The translations under genes were made by a program, and so were the position numbers. Shown here one piece after another: positions 26,694 through 34,963 of a stretch of 64,000 bases of DNA (its first letter is position 1; each line of letters starts with the position of its first letter). The notes beneath the pieces were generated by a model, which searched no databases, had not been told where the DNA came from, and saw only the letters and a program-made list of their open reading frames with translations. Source of the stretch: Streptomyces sp. NBC_01707 (GTDB lineage Bacteria; Actinomycetota; Actinomycetes; Streptomycetales; Streptomycetaceae). The stretch covers positions 3,968,001 through 4,032,000 of the forward strand of contig NZ_CP109190.1 in the NCBI RefSeq assembly GCF_041438805.1. The letters run 5' to 3'.

Positions 26694-26707
26694 GAGGGAC
26701 GTCCCTC
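26694..26707. repeat. 14-bp palindrome GAGGGACGTCCCTC before htrA
   Basis: A perfect 14-bp palindrome lies 43 bp before the htrA start, inside the 110-bp gap after the anti-sigma gene. A second imperfect palindrome of CCGGGAATTCCTCCCGG type adjoins it. It may be an operator or an RNA hairpin that sets htrA expression apart from the sigma/anti-sigma pair. Confidence 0.4.
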
Positions 26708-26761
26708 CGGGAATTCCTCCCGGGATTCAACCAGGTTTGCGAATGGCTGCGCAGACCCCGG

Positions 26762-27754
26762 TCAGCGCCGGGGGGAAAGCGGCAGACCGTGATCGGCGGA
26801 GCTCGGCAGGGCCGAGGCCGATGTAGGCGTCCAGGACGTGGTCGGCGAGGGCGCGGGGGACGTGGGGGTCAGTCCGCTGCCCAGCGCCCGGGTGAACAGG
26901 GGGCTGGTGGCAGTCGGACGTATCAGCGGCGGCGCGGACACATTGGTCAGCACCGGGACCATGAAGGGGTTGGGTGTCACGAGACCCGCGCCCAACATTG
27001 CGGGTACACGGCCGCTCGGCTGCTGGAACGGCGTGGCGGCGGCGACCGTGCGGCTGCTGTGGGGCGCGGCCGACGTGCCGATGCCACCACCACGGCGACT
27101 GGTCACGCTGCCGCGCTCGGCGCGTGCGTCCGCATCGAGGGGGGTCACGTTGTTGCCGGCGCCCTCGGCGCGGACCGGGGCGTCGGGACCGGCGTCCGTC
27201 GGCAGGGCACCGCCGAGCGCGATGGCAGCCAGCGAGACGGCGCTGGCCGCAGCGAAGGCGAACCTGCGTCCGCGCCACGGCGAACGGTCCGCGTCCCGGC
27301 CCACCTCATGGATGGGGAACGCGGAACGCGATGCGGCACCCGGAAGCACCGCGGCCGAGCCGTGCGGTGTCGGGATATAGCCGAAGCGGTCGAGCGGCGA
27401 GCTCCCCGAGGGTGAATCGGTGCGGCTGCCGGAAGGCCGGATCTCGGGGAAGAGTCCGTCGGCGAAGCGTCCGGAGCCGCCGAATGGTCTTCCTTGGCTG
27501 TCGTCGTCACCACCAGGCCCCCCGGGAAGGCCCTGCAGCCGGGCGAGGAACCCCTCGGACGGCGAAGGCGGGGCGGACTGCGCGAAGACGCTCTTCAGCC
27601 GCCGCTGGGCGGCAGCCTCGGCCTTGCACTTGGCGCAGGTCGCGAGATGGGCGAGCACCCGGTCACGGACGTCATGCTTGAGCTCACCGTCGACAAGCGC
27701 GGCAAGCCGGTCCCCCAGATGCTGTTCCGCAGGGGTCGGACCCGTGCCACTCAC
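26762..27754 (-). CDS. Membrane anti-sigma factor with zinc-finger (ZAS) domain, RseA-type position
   Basis: The 330-residue protein has HLATCAKC (His36, Cys40, Cys43), the Hx3Cx2C motif of zinc-associated anti-sigma factors. A linker, one membrane helix around residues 167-187 and a Pro/Ser/Thr-rich outer tail follow. It should hold the adjacent ECF sigma factor inactive at the membrane. Its GTG overlaps the sigma stop by 3 bp (GTGA), so the two are translated together. This is the position of rseA in mycobacteria. Confidence 0.88.
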   Translation of the reverse strand: MSGTGPTPAEQHLGDRLAALVDGELKHDVRDRVLAHLATCAKCKAEAAAQRRLKSVFAQSAPPSPSEGFLARLQGLPGGPGGDDDSQGRPFGGSGRFADGLFPEIRPSGSRTDSPSGSSPLDRFGYIPTPHGSAAVLPGAASRSAFPIHEVGRDADRSPWRGRRFAFAAASAVSLAAIALGGALPTDAGPDAPVRAEGAGNNVTPLDADARAERGSVTSRRGGGIGTSAAPHSSRTVAAATPFQQPSGRVPAMLGAGLVTPNPFMVPVLTNVSAPPLIRPTATSPLFTRALGSGLTPTSPAPSPTTSWTPTSASALPSSADHGLPLSPRR

Positions 27755-28512
27755 GCCGATCCGCCCTCCCCCGTCACCATCGCGCCCGCCAGCGAGCGCT
27801 GCTCGGCACGGGCCTCCGGAGAGCGGTGCTGCAGCGCCTTGCGCAGGTGCGAGCGTCCGCGGTGGATGCGGCTGCGCACGGTGCCGAGCTTCACGCCGAG
27901 TGTCGCGGCGATCTCCTCGTACGAGAGTCCCTCGATGTCACAGAGCACGACCGCGGCGCGGAACTCGGGCGCAAGGGTGTCCAGCGCCTGCTGCACGTCC
28001 GCGTCGAAGTGGGTGTCGTTGAAAACCTGCTGCGGGGACGGTTCACGGCTCGGCAGCCGCTCGGCGGCGTCGTCGCCGAGCGAGTCGAAACGGATCCGCT
28101 GCTTACGACGGACCATGTCCAGGAACAGGTTGGTCGTGATGCGGTGCAGCCAGCCCTCGAAGGTGCCGGGCGTATAGGTCGACAGCGAACGGAACACCCG
28201 GACGAAGACCTCCTGGGTGAGGTCCTCGGCATCATGCTGGTTGCCCGTCAGACGGTAGGCAAGGCGGTAGACACGACCGCTGTGCGTGCTGACGATCTCT
28301 TCCCATGAGGGCGGCATCCAAGCCTGGGAGTCCGCATCTGAGGCGAAGGTCGCGGTCGGTGCGGAGTCGTTGGAAGAACGGTCAGCAATGTTGGTCACGG
28401 ATTTCGGCTCACCCGCCGACCTGAGGAAGCGCCGCAGCACTCCTCCCCGATCCACAGGCGCAGCCGCACCTCCCCTGTCGGCTCTGGTGGTGTCCAGTGG
28501 AGCCCCTACCAT
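27751..28512 (-). CDS. ECF RNA polymerase sigma factor (mycobacterial SigE-type position)
   Basis: The 253-residue protein has a variable N-terminus of about 75 residues. Sigma region 2 ([20 protein letters not shown] and the following [12 protein letters not shown]) and region 4 with the helix-turn-helix [21 protein letters not shown] follow. It probably directs an envelope stress regulon that includes htrA. It is not the S. coelicolor sigma-E of the cwg system, so I give no symbol. The ATG at 28512 has GAGGTGG just upstream. A GGGAAC-N17-CGTT promoter lies about 130 nt further up, suggesting self-activation. Confidence 0.9.
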   Translation of the reverse strand: MVGAPLDTTRADRGGAAAPVDRGGVLRRFLRSAGEPKSVTNIADRSSNDSAPTATFASDADSQAWMPPSWEEIVSTHSGRVYRLAYRLTGNQHDAEDLTQEVFVRVFRSLSTYTPGTFEGWLHRITTNLFLDMVRRKQRIRFDSLGDDAAERLPSREPSPQQVFNDTHFDADVQQALDTLAPEFRAAVVLCDIEGLSYEEIAATLGVKLGTVRSRIHRGRSHLRKALQHRSPEARAEQRSLAGAMVTGEGGSA

Positions 28513-28642
28513 AGCCACCTCGCCCGTTAGCTCCGGATAAGCCTTTTTCCTGCTGGGGCCGGGGACCTTCCCGGGACCACCTGCCGCGGATTCCCGGGCC
28601 CGATCTGCGGGCCCTGTCCACGCGCTTTCCCCTGCCCCTTGA

Positions 28643-28670
28643 TAACGCCCGGTCCCATCTGCGGGTTCCC
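28643..28670 (-). promoter_or_regulatory. ECF-type promoter GGGAAC-N17-CGTTA (autoregulation)
   Basis: On the minus strand GGGAAC (28670-28665) and CGTTA (28647-28643) are 17 bp apart. This matches the pattern reported for mycobacterial SigE-type promoters. It drives toward the ECF sigma gene, with a 5' leader of about 130 nt. Confidence 0.6.
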
Positions 28671-28693
28671 GGGTACAGCGGATACAGTCACCG

Positions 28694-29359
28694 TTGCGCC
28701 AACTACGGGGACAGGAGAGGGTCATTACCGCCAACCGGCAGACGAGCTGGGCGTTCGCCGACGCCTTTGTCGCCGAGGACGAAGCACTGCGCTGGGCCCG
28801 GGACCGGGCCCGGGACGCAGGGCTCCGCTCGGTGTCACCGGGCACCGGCGCAGCGCTGCGCCTGCTCGCTGCCACGACGGACGCCAAGGCGGTGGCCGAG
28901 ATCGGCACCGGAACCGGCGTCTCCGGCATCTATCTGCTGCACGGGATGCGACCCGACGGCGTGCTGACCACGGTGGATCCGGAGCCGGAGCGTCAGCAGT
29001 TCGCCCGCGAGGCGTTCCGGGCCGCGGGGTTCGCCGCCAATCGGGCCCGGTTCATCCCGGGGCGCGCCCTCGACGTACTTCCGCGACTCGCGGACGGCGG
29101 ATACGACCTGGTGTTCTGCGACGGCGACCGGCTGGAGAGCCTGGACTGCCTCGCTGAATCGTTGCGCCTGCTGCGACCTGGCGGTCTGGTCTGCTTCGAG
29201 GGTGTCTTCGCGGACGGCCGCACGGTCGACTCGGCGGCACAGCCCGCGGAGGTGCTGAGGCTGCGGGAGCTGTTGCGGGCGGTGCGGGAGAGCCAGGAGC
29301 TGATGGCCACGTTGCTGCCGGTGGGCGACGGCCTGCTGTGCGCGGTCCGGCGCGGCTGA
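28694..29359 (+). CDS. SAM-dependent O-methyltransferase (CCoAOMT-like)
   Basis: The 221-residue class I methyltransferase has the SAM motif [10 protein letters not shown] and [10 protein letters not shown] at the end of strand 2. LVFCDGDR and the [14 protein letters not shown] strand follow. It belongs to the O-methyltransferase family 3 type that sits divergent from sigE in mycobacteria (Rv1220c). The start is unclear: TTG at 28694 has no ribosome site but lies 5 nt after a TACAGT -10-like box. An ATT codon at 28724 follows an excellent AGGAGAGG. I list the longer form. Confidence 0.82.
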   Translation: MRQLRGQERVITANRQTSWAFADAFVAEDEALRWARDRARDAGLRSVSPGTGAALRLLAATTDAKAVAEIGTGTGVSGIYLLHGMRPDGVLTTVDPEPERQQFAREAFRAAGFAANRARFIPGRALDVLPRLADGGYDLVFCDGDRLESLDCLAESLRLLRPGGLVCFEGVFADGRTVDSAAQPAEVLRLRELLRAVRESQELMATLLPVGDGLLCAVRRG

Positions 29360-29475
29360 CCGTCCGCCGGTTCTCGCCCCTCGTCCCGCACCCGGACTGC
29401 GACGAGTCCCGGACGCACCACTGCCCCGGCACGGGCTCCGTGGCGGGGCAGCGGTGAAGTGTGGGCGCCTCCGCG

Positions 29476-29643
29476 TCAGCCAACGACCTTCTTGAGGGCG
29501 TCGCCGAGCGCATCGGCCTCGTCCGGCGTCAGCTCCACGACAAGCCGACCGCCGCCTTCGAGCGGAACGCGCATGACGATGCCCCGCCCCTCCTTTGTCA
29601 CCTCGAGCGGGCCGTCGCCCGTCCGCGGCTTCATGGCCGCCAT
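29476..29643 (-). CDS. DUF3117 protein, 55 aa
   Basis: The product starts MAAMKPRTGDGPLEVTKEGR and ends ALGDALKKVVG, 55 residues. This is exactly the size and sequence type of the actinobacterial DUF3117 family (M. tuberculosis Rv1211). AAGGGGAA lies 6-7 nt before the ATG. Function unknown. It is convergent with the O-methyltransferase gene. Confidence 0.88.
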   Translation of the reverse strand: MAAMKPRTGDGPLEVTKEGRGIVMRVPLEGGGRLVVELTPDEADALGDALKKVVG

Positions 29644-29955
29644 GCTCGTTCCCCTTCCTGAAACCAGCTCATATCAACCGGCGGCCCCATGACAGGCGCT
29701 GTGTCACCGGCATCGAACACATTGCTTCCAGGCCATTATCCCGCATCAGAGACCCCGATGACCAACATCGGTCTGCATCGCTTGCGCAACGCGCTCTCTC
29801 AAAACCACTCAATTCGGCGATCCGGCTGCGATACTCCGTCGCCTTCACCCCTGCATCGGGGCGCAATTGTTAGACGCAGGTCACATGTTCGCCCTCCGTG
29901 CTGTCGGCCATGCTTGGCTCGACAGGCATTGCCCGAGGCGCAAAGGGGACAGCAA
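29644..29955. other. Divergent promoter region between DUF3117 and enoyl-CoA hydratase genes
   Basis: These 312 bp contain no credible ORF and have a lower GC content than the flanks, as expected for a two-way promoter region. I could not fix a -10/-35 pair on either strand. Confidence 0.5.
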
Positions 29956-30768
29956 ATGGCGGACAACGTGGCCGACACGGTGCTCTACGAAGTGACCGAC
30001 GGTCTCGCGACGATCACGATCAACCGGCCCGACGCGATGAACGCCATGAACACGGCGGCCAAGGTCGCGCTCCGTGACGCGCTGCAGTCGGCCGCCGCCG
30101 ACAGCGCTGTACGGGCCGTTCTGCTCACCGCGACCGGGCGCGCCTTCTGCGTCGGCCAGGACCTCAAGGAACACGTCGCCACGCTCACCGCCACACGCGA
30201 GTCCGGCACGGGCAATGCGCTGAGCACCGTGCAGGAGCACTACAACCCGGTCGTCCGGGCGATCACCGAGATGGAGAAGCCCGTCGTCGCCGGGGTCAAC
30301 GGTGTGGCGGCCGGCGCGGGCTTCGGCTTCGCGCTCGCGTGCGACTACCGGGTGGTGGCCGACAGCGCATCCTTCAACACCTCGTTCGCCGGGGTCGCCC
30401 TGACCGCCGACTCGGGTGTCTCGTGGACGCTGCCCCGGCTGATCGGTCAGAGCCGCGCGGCCGATCTGCTGCTCTTCCCGCGTTCGATCTCCGCGCAGGA
30501 CGCCTACGAGCTGGGCATCGCGAACAAGGTGGTGCCCGCCGACGACCTCGCCGCGGAGGCGCTGGCGGTGGCCCGCAGGCTGGCGGACGGTCCGACGGTG
30601 GCGTACGCCGCGCTCAAGGCGTCCCTGGCCTACGGCGCCGGCCACACGCTGAGCGAGACGCTGGAGAAGGAGGACGAGCTCCAGACCATGGCGGGCGCGT
30701 CGGAGGACCACACGATCGCGGTGCAGGCCTTCCTGGACAAGGCGAAGCCGAAGTACCTGGGGAAGTAG
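29956..30768 (+). CDS. Enoyl-CoA hydratase/isomerase family protein
   Basis: The 270-residue crotonase-fold protein contains AFCVGQDLKEH and the oxyanion-hole segment GVNGVAAGAGFGFALACDYR. Later it carries FAGVALTADSGVSWTLPRLIG, where classical hydratases have their second Glu; here that position reads Asp/Ser. The activity could therefore be hydratase or isomerase, for example on phenylacetyl-type or fatty acyl-CoA. The ATG at 29956 has AAAGGGG upstream. The stop is 7 nt from the convergent tag gene. Confidence 0.85.
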   Translation: MADNVADTVLYEVTDGLATITINRPDAMNAMNTAAKVALRDALQSAAADSAVRAVLLTATGRAFCVGQDLKEHVATLTATRESGTGNALSTVQEHYNPVVRAITEMEKPVVAGVNGVAAGAGFGFALACDYRVVADSASFNTSFAGVALTADSGVSWTLPRLIGQSRAADLLLFPRSISAQDAYELGIANKVVPADDLAAEALAVARRLADGPTVAYAALKASLAYGAGHTLSETLEKEDELQTMAGASEDHTIAVQAFLDKAKPKYLGK

Positions 30769-30775
30769 CTCTCCG

Positions 30776-31366
30776 CTACGCCGCGGTACCCCGGGCCACG
30801 CAGTCGGCCAGGTGGTCGTCGACCAGGCCGCACGCCTGCATCAGGGCGTAGGCCGTCGTGGGGCCGATGAAGCGCAGGCCGCGCTTCTTGAGGTCCTTGG
30901 CGAGAGCCGTGGACTCCGGGGTGACCGCCGCGACGTCCCCGAGGGTGCGCGGGGCGGGGCGGGTGGCCGGGTCGGGGGCGTACGACCAGATCAGTGCGTC
31001 CAACTCCCCGTCCGGCCAGTCGGCCAGCACCTTGGCGTTGGCGAGGGTCGCATCGATCTTCGCGCGGTTGCGGATGATCCCGGCGTCGGCGAGGAGACGT
31101 TCCTTGTCGGCGTCGGTGAACCCCGCGACCGCGTGGATCTTGAATCCGGCGAAGGCGCTGCGGAACCCTTCCCGGCGGCGCAGGATCGTCAGCCAGGACA
31201 GTCCGGACTGGAACGCCTCCAGGCAGAGCCGTTCGAAGAGGGCGTCGTCGCCGTGGACGGGGCGGCCCCATTCGGTGTCGTGGTAGACGAGGTAGTCGTC
31301 TGTGGACAGTGCCCAGGAGCAGCGCAGCCTGCCGTCGGCTGCGGCTTCGACGCCGGCGACGCTCAT
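30776..31366 (-). CDS. tag: DNA-3-methyladenine glycosylase I
   Basis: The 196-residue base-excision repair enzyme removes 3-methyladenine from DNA. It has the Tag family pattern: CSWA near the N-terminus, YHDTEWGRP, FERLCLEAFQSGLSW, and a C-terminal GPTTAYALMQACGLVDDH with His/Cys zinc ligands. The ATG overlaps the stop of the DivIVA-like gene (ATGA) and GGAG lies 8 nt upstream. The divIVA-like/tag pair is also adjacent in mycobacteria. Confidence 0.93.
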   Translation of the reverse strand: MSVAGVEAAADGRLRCSWALSTDDYLVYHDTEWGRPVHGDDALFERLCLEAFQSGLSWLTILRRREGFRSAFAGFKIHAVAGFTDADKERLLADAGIIRNRAKIDATLANAKVLADWPDGELDALIWSYAPDPATRPAPRTLGDVAAVTPESTALAKDLKKRGLRFIGPTTAYALMQACGLVDDHLADCVARGTAA

Positions 31367-31878
31367 CGCTGCGGCTCCTCGCCGGACCGGGTCCCGGACT
31401 GCGGCCCGGACTGCGGCCCGGAATCTCCGGGCGGGGGGTCGGACGGTGCCGACGGGTGCGGCGGTTCCCACGGGGAACGCTCGGGGATCGGCGGGTGCGG
31501 CGGTTCCCACGGGGACCGCTCCAGGCGCGGCCGGTTCTGCGGTTCCTTGAAGAGCCCCTTGCCGCCCACCGCCGTCGCCTGCGCGCCGGCGAGCGCCGAC
31601 TCCAGCTCGGCGATCCGCGCGTCCCGTTCGGCGAGCTCGGCGCCGAGCCGGCCGAGGGCGTCGTCGACGTCCGTCATCCGGTAGCCGCGGGCCACCACGG
31701 GCAGCCGCATCGCTTCTACGTCCGCACGGCCGACCGGCCGGTTCGCGGGCAGCGGGTCGGTCAGCTGCTCGGGGGCCACGTCCTGCAGGACGGCACTCTT
31801 CCCTCCGCCGACCACCGCGAGGGTGACCGCGGCCACGACCACCACCATCGCCAGCAGCAAGAACCAGAACACGCGCAT
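31363..31878 (-). CDS. DivIVA-domain-like membrane protein
   Basis: The 171-residue protein has an N-terminal membrane helix (about residues 3-25). A short DivIVA-like segment with RLPVVARGYRMTDVDDALGR and a coiled-coil stretch (LGAELAERDARIAELESAL) follow. The Pro-rich tail contains the unit RSPWEPPHP twice, encoded by a near-perfect DNA repeat. It may take part in polar or septal organisation. It overlaps tag by 4 bp. Confidence 0.75.
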   Translation of the reverse strand: MRVFWFLLLAMVVVVAAVTLAVVGGGKSAVLQDVAPEQLTDPLPANRPVGRADVEAMRLPVVARGYRMTDVDDALGRLGAELAERDARIAELESALAGAQATAVGGKGLFKEPQNRPRLERSPWEPPHPPIPERSPWEPPHPSAPSDPPPGDSGPQSGPQSGTRSGEEPQR

Positions 31879-31982
31879 CTCCCCGGGAGCGAAAACCTGT
31901 CCGGCTCCGATCGTGCCATGCGGTGCCGACAGTTAGGGTCGCAGGCGACCCACGGGGCGATCTACCAGAGGAGAAACACGGG

Positions 31983-32855
31983 ATGCGAAGCGGTGCGCTC
32001 AGGCTGGGGCGGCGCGAATTCGGGGCGCACGAGCCGGTGATCATGGCGATCGTGAACCGTACTCCGGACTCCTTCTACGACCAGGGTGCGACCTTCCGCG
32101 ACGAGCCCGCGCTCGCCCGGGTCGAGCAGGCCGTCGCGGACGGCGCCGCCATCATCGACGTCGGCGGGGTGAAGGCCGGTCCCGGCGAGGAGGTGACGGC
32201 CCAGGAGGAGGCCCGACGCACGGTCGGTTTCGTCGCCGAGGTGCGGCGCCGCCACCCGGATGTCGTCATCAGCGTCGACACCTGGCGCCACGATGTCGGC
32301 GAGGCGGTCTGCGAGGCCGGTGCGGATGTGCTGAACGACGCGTGGGGCGGGGTCGACCCGAAGCTCGCCGAGGTCGCCGCGCGGTACGGGGCGGGGCTGG
32401 TGTGCACCCACGCGGGCGGCGCCGAACCGCGGACCCGGCCGCACCGGGTCGTGTACGAGGACGTGATGGCGGACATCCTGCGGGTGACGGAAGGACTGGC
32501 CGAGCGGGCCGTGGAGCTCGGGGTCAGGCCGGACGGCATCATGATCGACCCCGGTCATGACTTCGGGAAGAACACCCGGCACTCGCTGGAGGCGACGCGT
32601 CGGCTCGGTGAGATGACGGAGACCGGCTGGCCCGTCCTCGTATCGCTGTCCAACAAGGACTTCGTCGGGGAGACGCTCGACCGGCCGGTGAAGGAACGGC
32701 TGGTCGGGACGCTGGCGACGACCGCTGTGTCGGCCTGGCTGGGGGCACGGGTGTATCGGGTGCACGAGGTGGCGGAGACGCGGCAGGTACTGGACATGGT
32801 GGCGTCGATCGCCGGGCATCGGGCGCCGGCGGTGGCGCGGAGGGGGCTGGCCTAG
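31983..32855 (+). CDS. Dihydropteroate synthase-like protein, FolP2 type
   Basis: The 290-residue TIM-barrel protein of the DHPS family has NRTPDSFYD near the start, IIDVGG, SVDTWR, NDAWGG, DPGHDFGKN and SNKDFVG. The usual GGESTRPG loop, which contacts the substrates and sulfa drugs, is replaced by GGVKAGPG, and NVTPDSFSDGG is changed to NRTPDSFYDQG. This matches the actinobacterial second paralogue (Rv1207, FolP2), reported not to replace true DHPS. A role outside folate synthesis is therefore likely. The ATG at 31983 follows AGAGGAG. Confidence 0.82.
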   Translation: MRSGALRLGRREFGAHEPVIMAIVNRTPDSFYDQGATFRDEPALARVEQAVADGAAIIDVGGVKAGPGEEVTAQEEARRTVGFVAEVRRRHPDVVISVDTWRHDVGEAVCEAGADVLNDAWGGVDPKLAEVAARYGAGLVCTHAGGAEPRTRPHRVVYEDVMADILRVTEGLAERAVELGVRPDGIMIDPGHDFGKNTRHSLEATRRLGEMTETGWPVLVSLSNKDFVGETLDRPVKERLVGTLATTAVSAWLGARVYRVHEVAETRQVLDMVASIAGHRAPAVARRGLA

Positions 32856-32910
32856 CCGGGGCGTGACGCAGCGGGGCGGGGCCTTGTCCCGTGCCCGTCC
32901 CCTCCCGGAA

Positions 32911-32927
32911 CCGGGGCTCCGCCCCGG
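32911..32927. terminator. Small GC hairpin between convergent genes
   Basis: CCGGGGC (32911-32917), loop TCC, GCCCCGG (32921-32927). It is short and lacks a T-run, and may help end the FolP2-like or LOG-gene transcripts. Confidence 0.35.
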
Positions 32928-32987
32928 CCCCCGCACCTCGATCGCGACGGGGGCCCGGGCAAGCCCGTCCGGCTCCCGGATGCCGTC

Positions 32988-33737
32988 CTACCGGCCGACT
33001 TCCTTCGTCACCAGGGTGACCGCCTCTTCCACGCTGTCCGTGACGTGGAAGAGCAGCAGATCCCGCTCGGACGCCTTCCCCTGCGCCACCACCGTGTCCC
33101 GCAGCCAGTCGACGAGCCCGGACCAGTACGCGGTGCCGAAGAGCACGATCGGGAAGCGTGTCACCTTGCCGGTCTGCACGAGGGTGAGCGCCTCGAAGAG
33201 TTCGTCCAGGGTGCCGAGGCCGCCGGGCAGGACGACGAAGCCCTGCGCGTACTTCACGAACATCGTCTTGCGGACGAAGAAGTAACGGAAGTTGACGCCG
33301 ATGTCGACGTGCGGGTTGAGTCCGGACTCGAAGGGCAGCTCGATGCCGAGGCCGACCGAGACGCCCTTCGCCTCGCGTGCGCCCTTGTTCGCCGCTTCCA
33401 TCGCTCCGGGCCCGCCACCGGTGATCACCGCGAAGCCCGCCTCGACCAGCGCCTTGCCGATCTGTACGCCCGCCTCGTAGTCAGGTCCTCCGACCGGGCT
33501 GCGGGCCGACCCGAAGACGCTGATGGCACTGGGCAGCTCGGCGAGGGCGCCGAATCCTTCGACGAACTCCGACTGGATACGCATCACCCTCCATGGGTCG
33601 GTGTGCACCCACTCGGAGTCGCCCTCGGTGTCCAGCAGCCGCTGATCGGTGGTGCCGGGCTGTACCTGTTCCCTGCGGCGCAGTACCGGTCCGAGCCGCT
33701 GCTCCTCGGGGACGTGCGCTTCCTCGGGGTTGCCCAT
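32988..33737 (-). CDS. LOG family protein (TIGR00730, cytokinin riboside phosphoribohydrolase-like)
   Basis: The 249-residue Rossmann-fold protein has GGGPGAME at 107-114 and the signature PGGLGTLDE at 171-179. This is the LOG/lysine-decarboxylase-like family that hydrolyses nucleoside monophosphates to bases. The N-terminal 60 residues are an actinobacterial extension. The ATG at 33737 has GGGAG upstream. It is next to dapE on the same strand, as in mycobacteria (Rv1205 near dapE). Confidence 0.87.
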   Translation of the reverse strand: MGNPEEAHVPEEQRLGPVLRRREQVQPGTTDQRLLDTEGDSEWVHTDPWRVMRIQSEFVEGFGALAELPSAISVFGSARSPVGGPDYEAGVQIGKALVEAGFAVITGGGPGAMEAANKGAREAKGVSVGLGIELPFESGLNPHVDIGVNFRYFFVRKTMFVKYAQGFVVLPGGLGTLDELFEALTLVQTGKVTRFPIVLFGTAYWSGLVDWLRDTVVAQGKASERDLLLFHVTDSVEEAVTLVTKEVGR

Positions 33738-33822
33738 GACCTGCTCCCTCCGACGACATACCGACGTTGTGTGTCAGGTCAGGGTAGATCTACGGAGGTT
33801 ACACACAGGGGAATGCTGCGGG

Positions 33823-34902
33823 TCAGCCGGTGAGCCAGGAGCGGAGCCGCTCCTCGCAGTGGGTGATCCGGTCGACGGCCACGTGCTCGTTGCGCTTGTG
33901 CGCGAGGAGCGCGTCGCCGGGTCCGTAGTTCACCGCGGGGACGCCCAGCGCGCCGAAGCGGGAGACGTCCGTCCACCCGAACTTGGGCTGGGCGGTACCA
34001 CCGACCGCCGCCATGAACGCCTCGGCCGCCGGGTGGGAGAGACCGGGCATCGCCGCGCCGGAGTGGTCGTCGACCGTGAACTCGACGACGCCGCAGTCCG
34101 CGAAGACCTCGTGGACGTGCGCCAGGGCCTCTTCGGCGCTGCGGTCGGGGGCGTACCGGTAGTTGACGACGACGGTGCAGGCGTCCGGGATGACGTTGTT
34201 GGCGACGCCGGCCTCGATCCGTACGGCGTTGAGGCCCTCGTGGTACTCCAGCCCGTCGATGACCGGCCGGCGCGGTTCGTACGCGGCGAGGCGGCCGAGG
34301 ATCGGGGCGGCGGCGTGGATGGCGTTGGAGCCCATCCAGCTGCGCGCGGAGTGCGCGCGCTCCCCTTCCGTACGGAGAAACACCCGCAAGGTGCCCTGGC
34401 AACCGCCCTCCACCTGGCCGTCGGACGGTTCGAGGAGGACGGCGAAGTCGCCCTCCAGCCAGTCCGGGTGGGCGTCGGCGACATGGCCGAGCCCGTTCAG
34501 GTGTGCGGCGACCTCTTCGTTGTCGTAGAAGACGAAGGTCAGGTCGCGGTTGGGCTCGGGCACGGTGGCCGCGATCCGCAGCTGGACGGCGACGCCGGAC
34601 TTCATGTCGGAGGTGCCGCATCCCCAGAGCACGCCGTTCTCGTCGAGCCGGGACGGAACGTTGTCGGCGATCGGGACGGTGTCGATGTGTCCGGCGAGCA
34701 CCACGCGTTCGGTGCGGCCCAGCTGCGTCCTGGCGACGACGTTGTTGCCGTACCGGTCGACGGCCAGGTGCGGGAGGGCGCGCAGAGCCGTCTCGATCGC
34801 GTCGGCCAGCTCCTTCTCGTCCCCGCTGACCGACGGGAAGTCGACGAGCCGGGCGGTGAGCGCGGGGCCGTCCAGGGTGAGGTCAAGGGTGCTTTCGGGC
34901 AT
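33823..34902 (-). CDS. dapE: Succinyl-diaminopimelate desuccinylase
   Basis: The 359-residue M20-family metallohydrolase makes LL-diaminopimelate for lysine and peptidoglycan. It has GHIDTVP (His72, Asp74), GTSDMKSG, FYDNEEV with the catalytic Glu pair, and a C-terminal HKRNEHV metal ligand. The sequence type is the actinobacterial DapE. I chose the ATG at 34902 because the conserved N-terminus PESTLDLTLDGPALTARLVD starts there and AGGG lies upstream. dapC for the preceding step is in the same window. Confidence 0.93.
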   Translation of the reverse strand: MPESTLDLTLDGPALTARLVDFPSVSGDEKELADAIETALRALPHLAVDRYGNNVVARTQLGRTERVVLAGHIDTVPIADNVPSRLDENGVLWGCGTSDMKSGVAVQLRIAATVPEPNRDLTFVFYDNEEVAAHLNGLGHVADAHPDWLEGDFAVLLEPSDGQVEGGCQGTLRVFLRTEGERAHSARSWMGSNAIHAAAPILGRLAAYEPRRPVIDGLEYHEGLNAVRIEAGVANNVIPDACTVVVNYRYAPDRSAEEALAHVHEVFADCGVVEFTVDDHSGAAMPGLSHPAAEAFMAAVGGTAQPKFGWTDVSRFGALGVPAVNYGPGDALLAHKRNEHVAVDRITHCEERLRSWLTG

Positions 34903-34963
34903 GGAACCGACCCTAAGGGACTTCGGTCTCGGGCCCGCTCGGCCCCTCCAGTACGGTGGGGCC

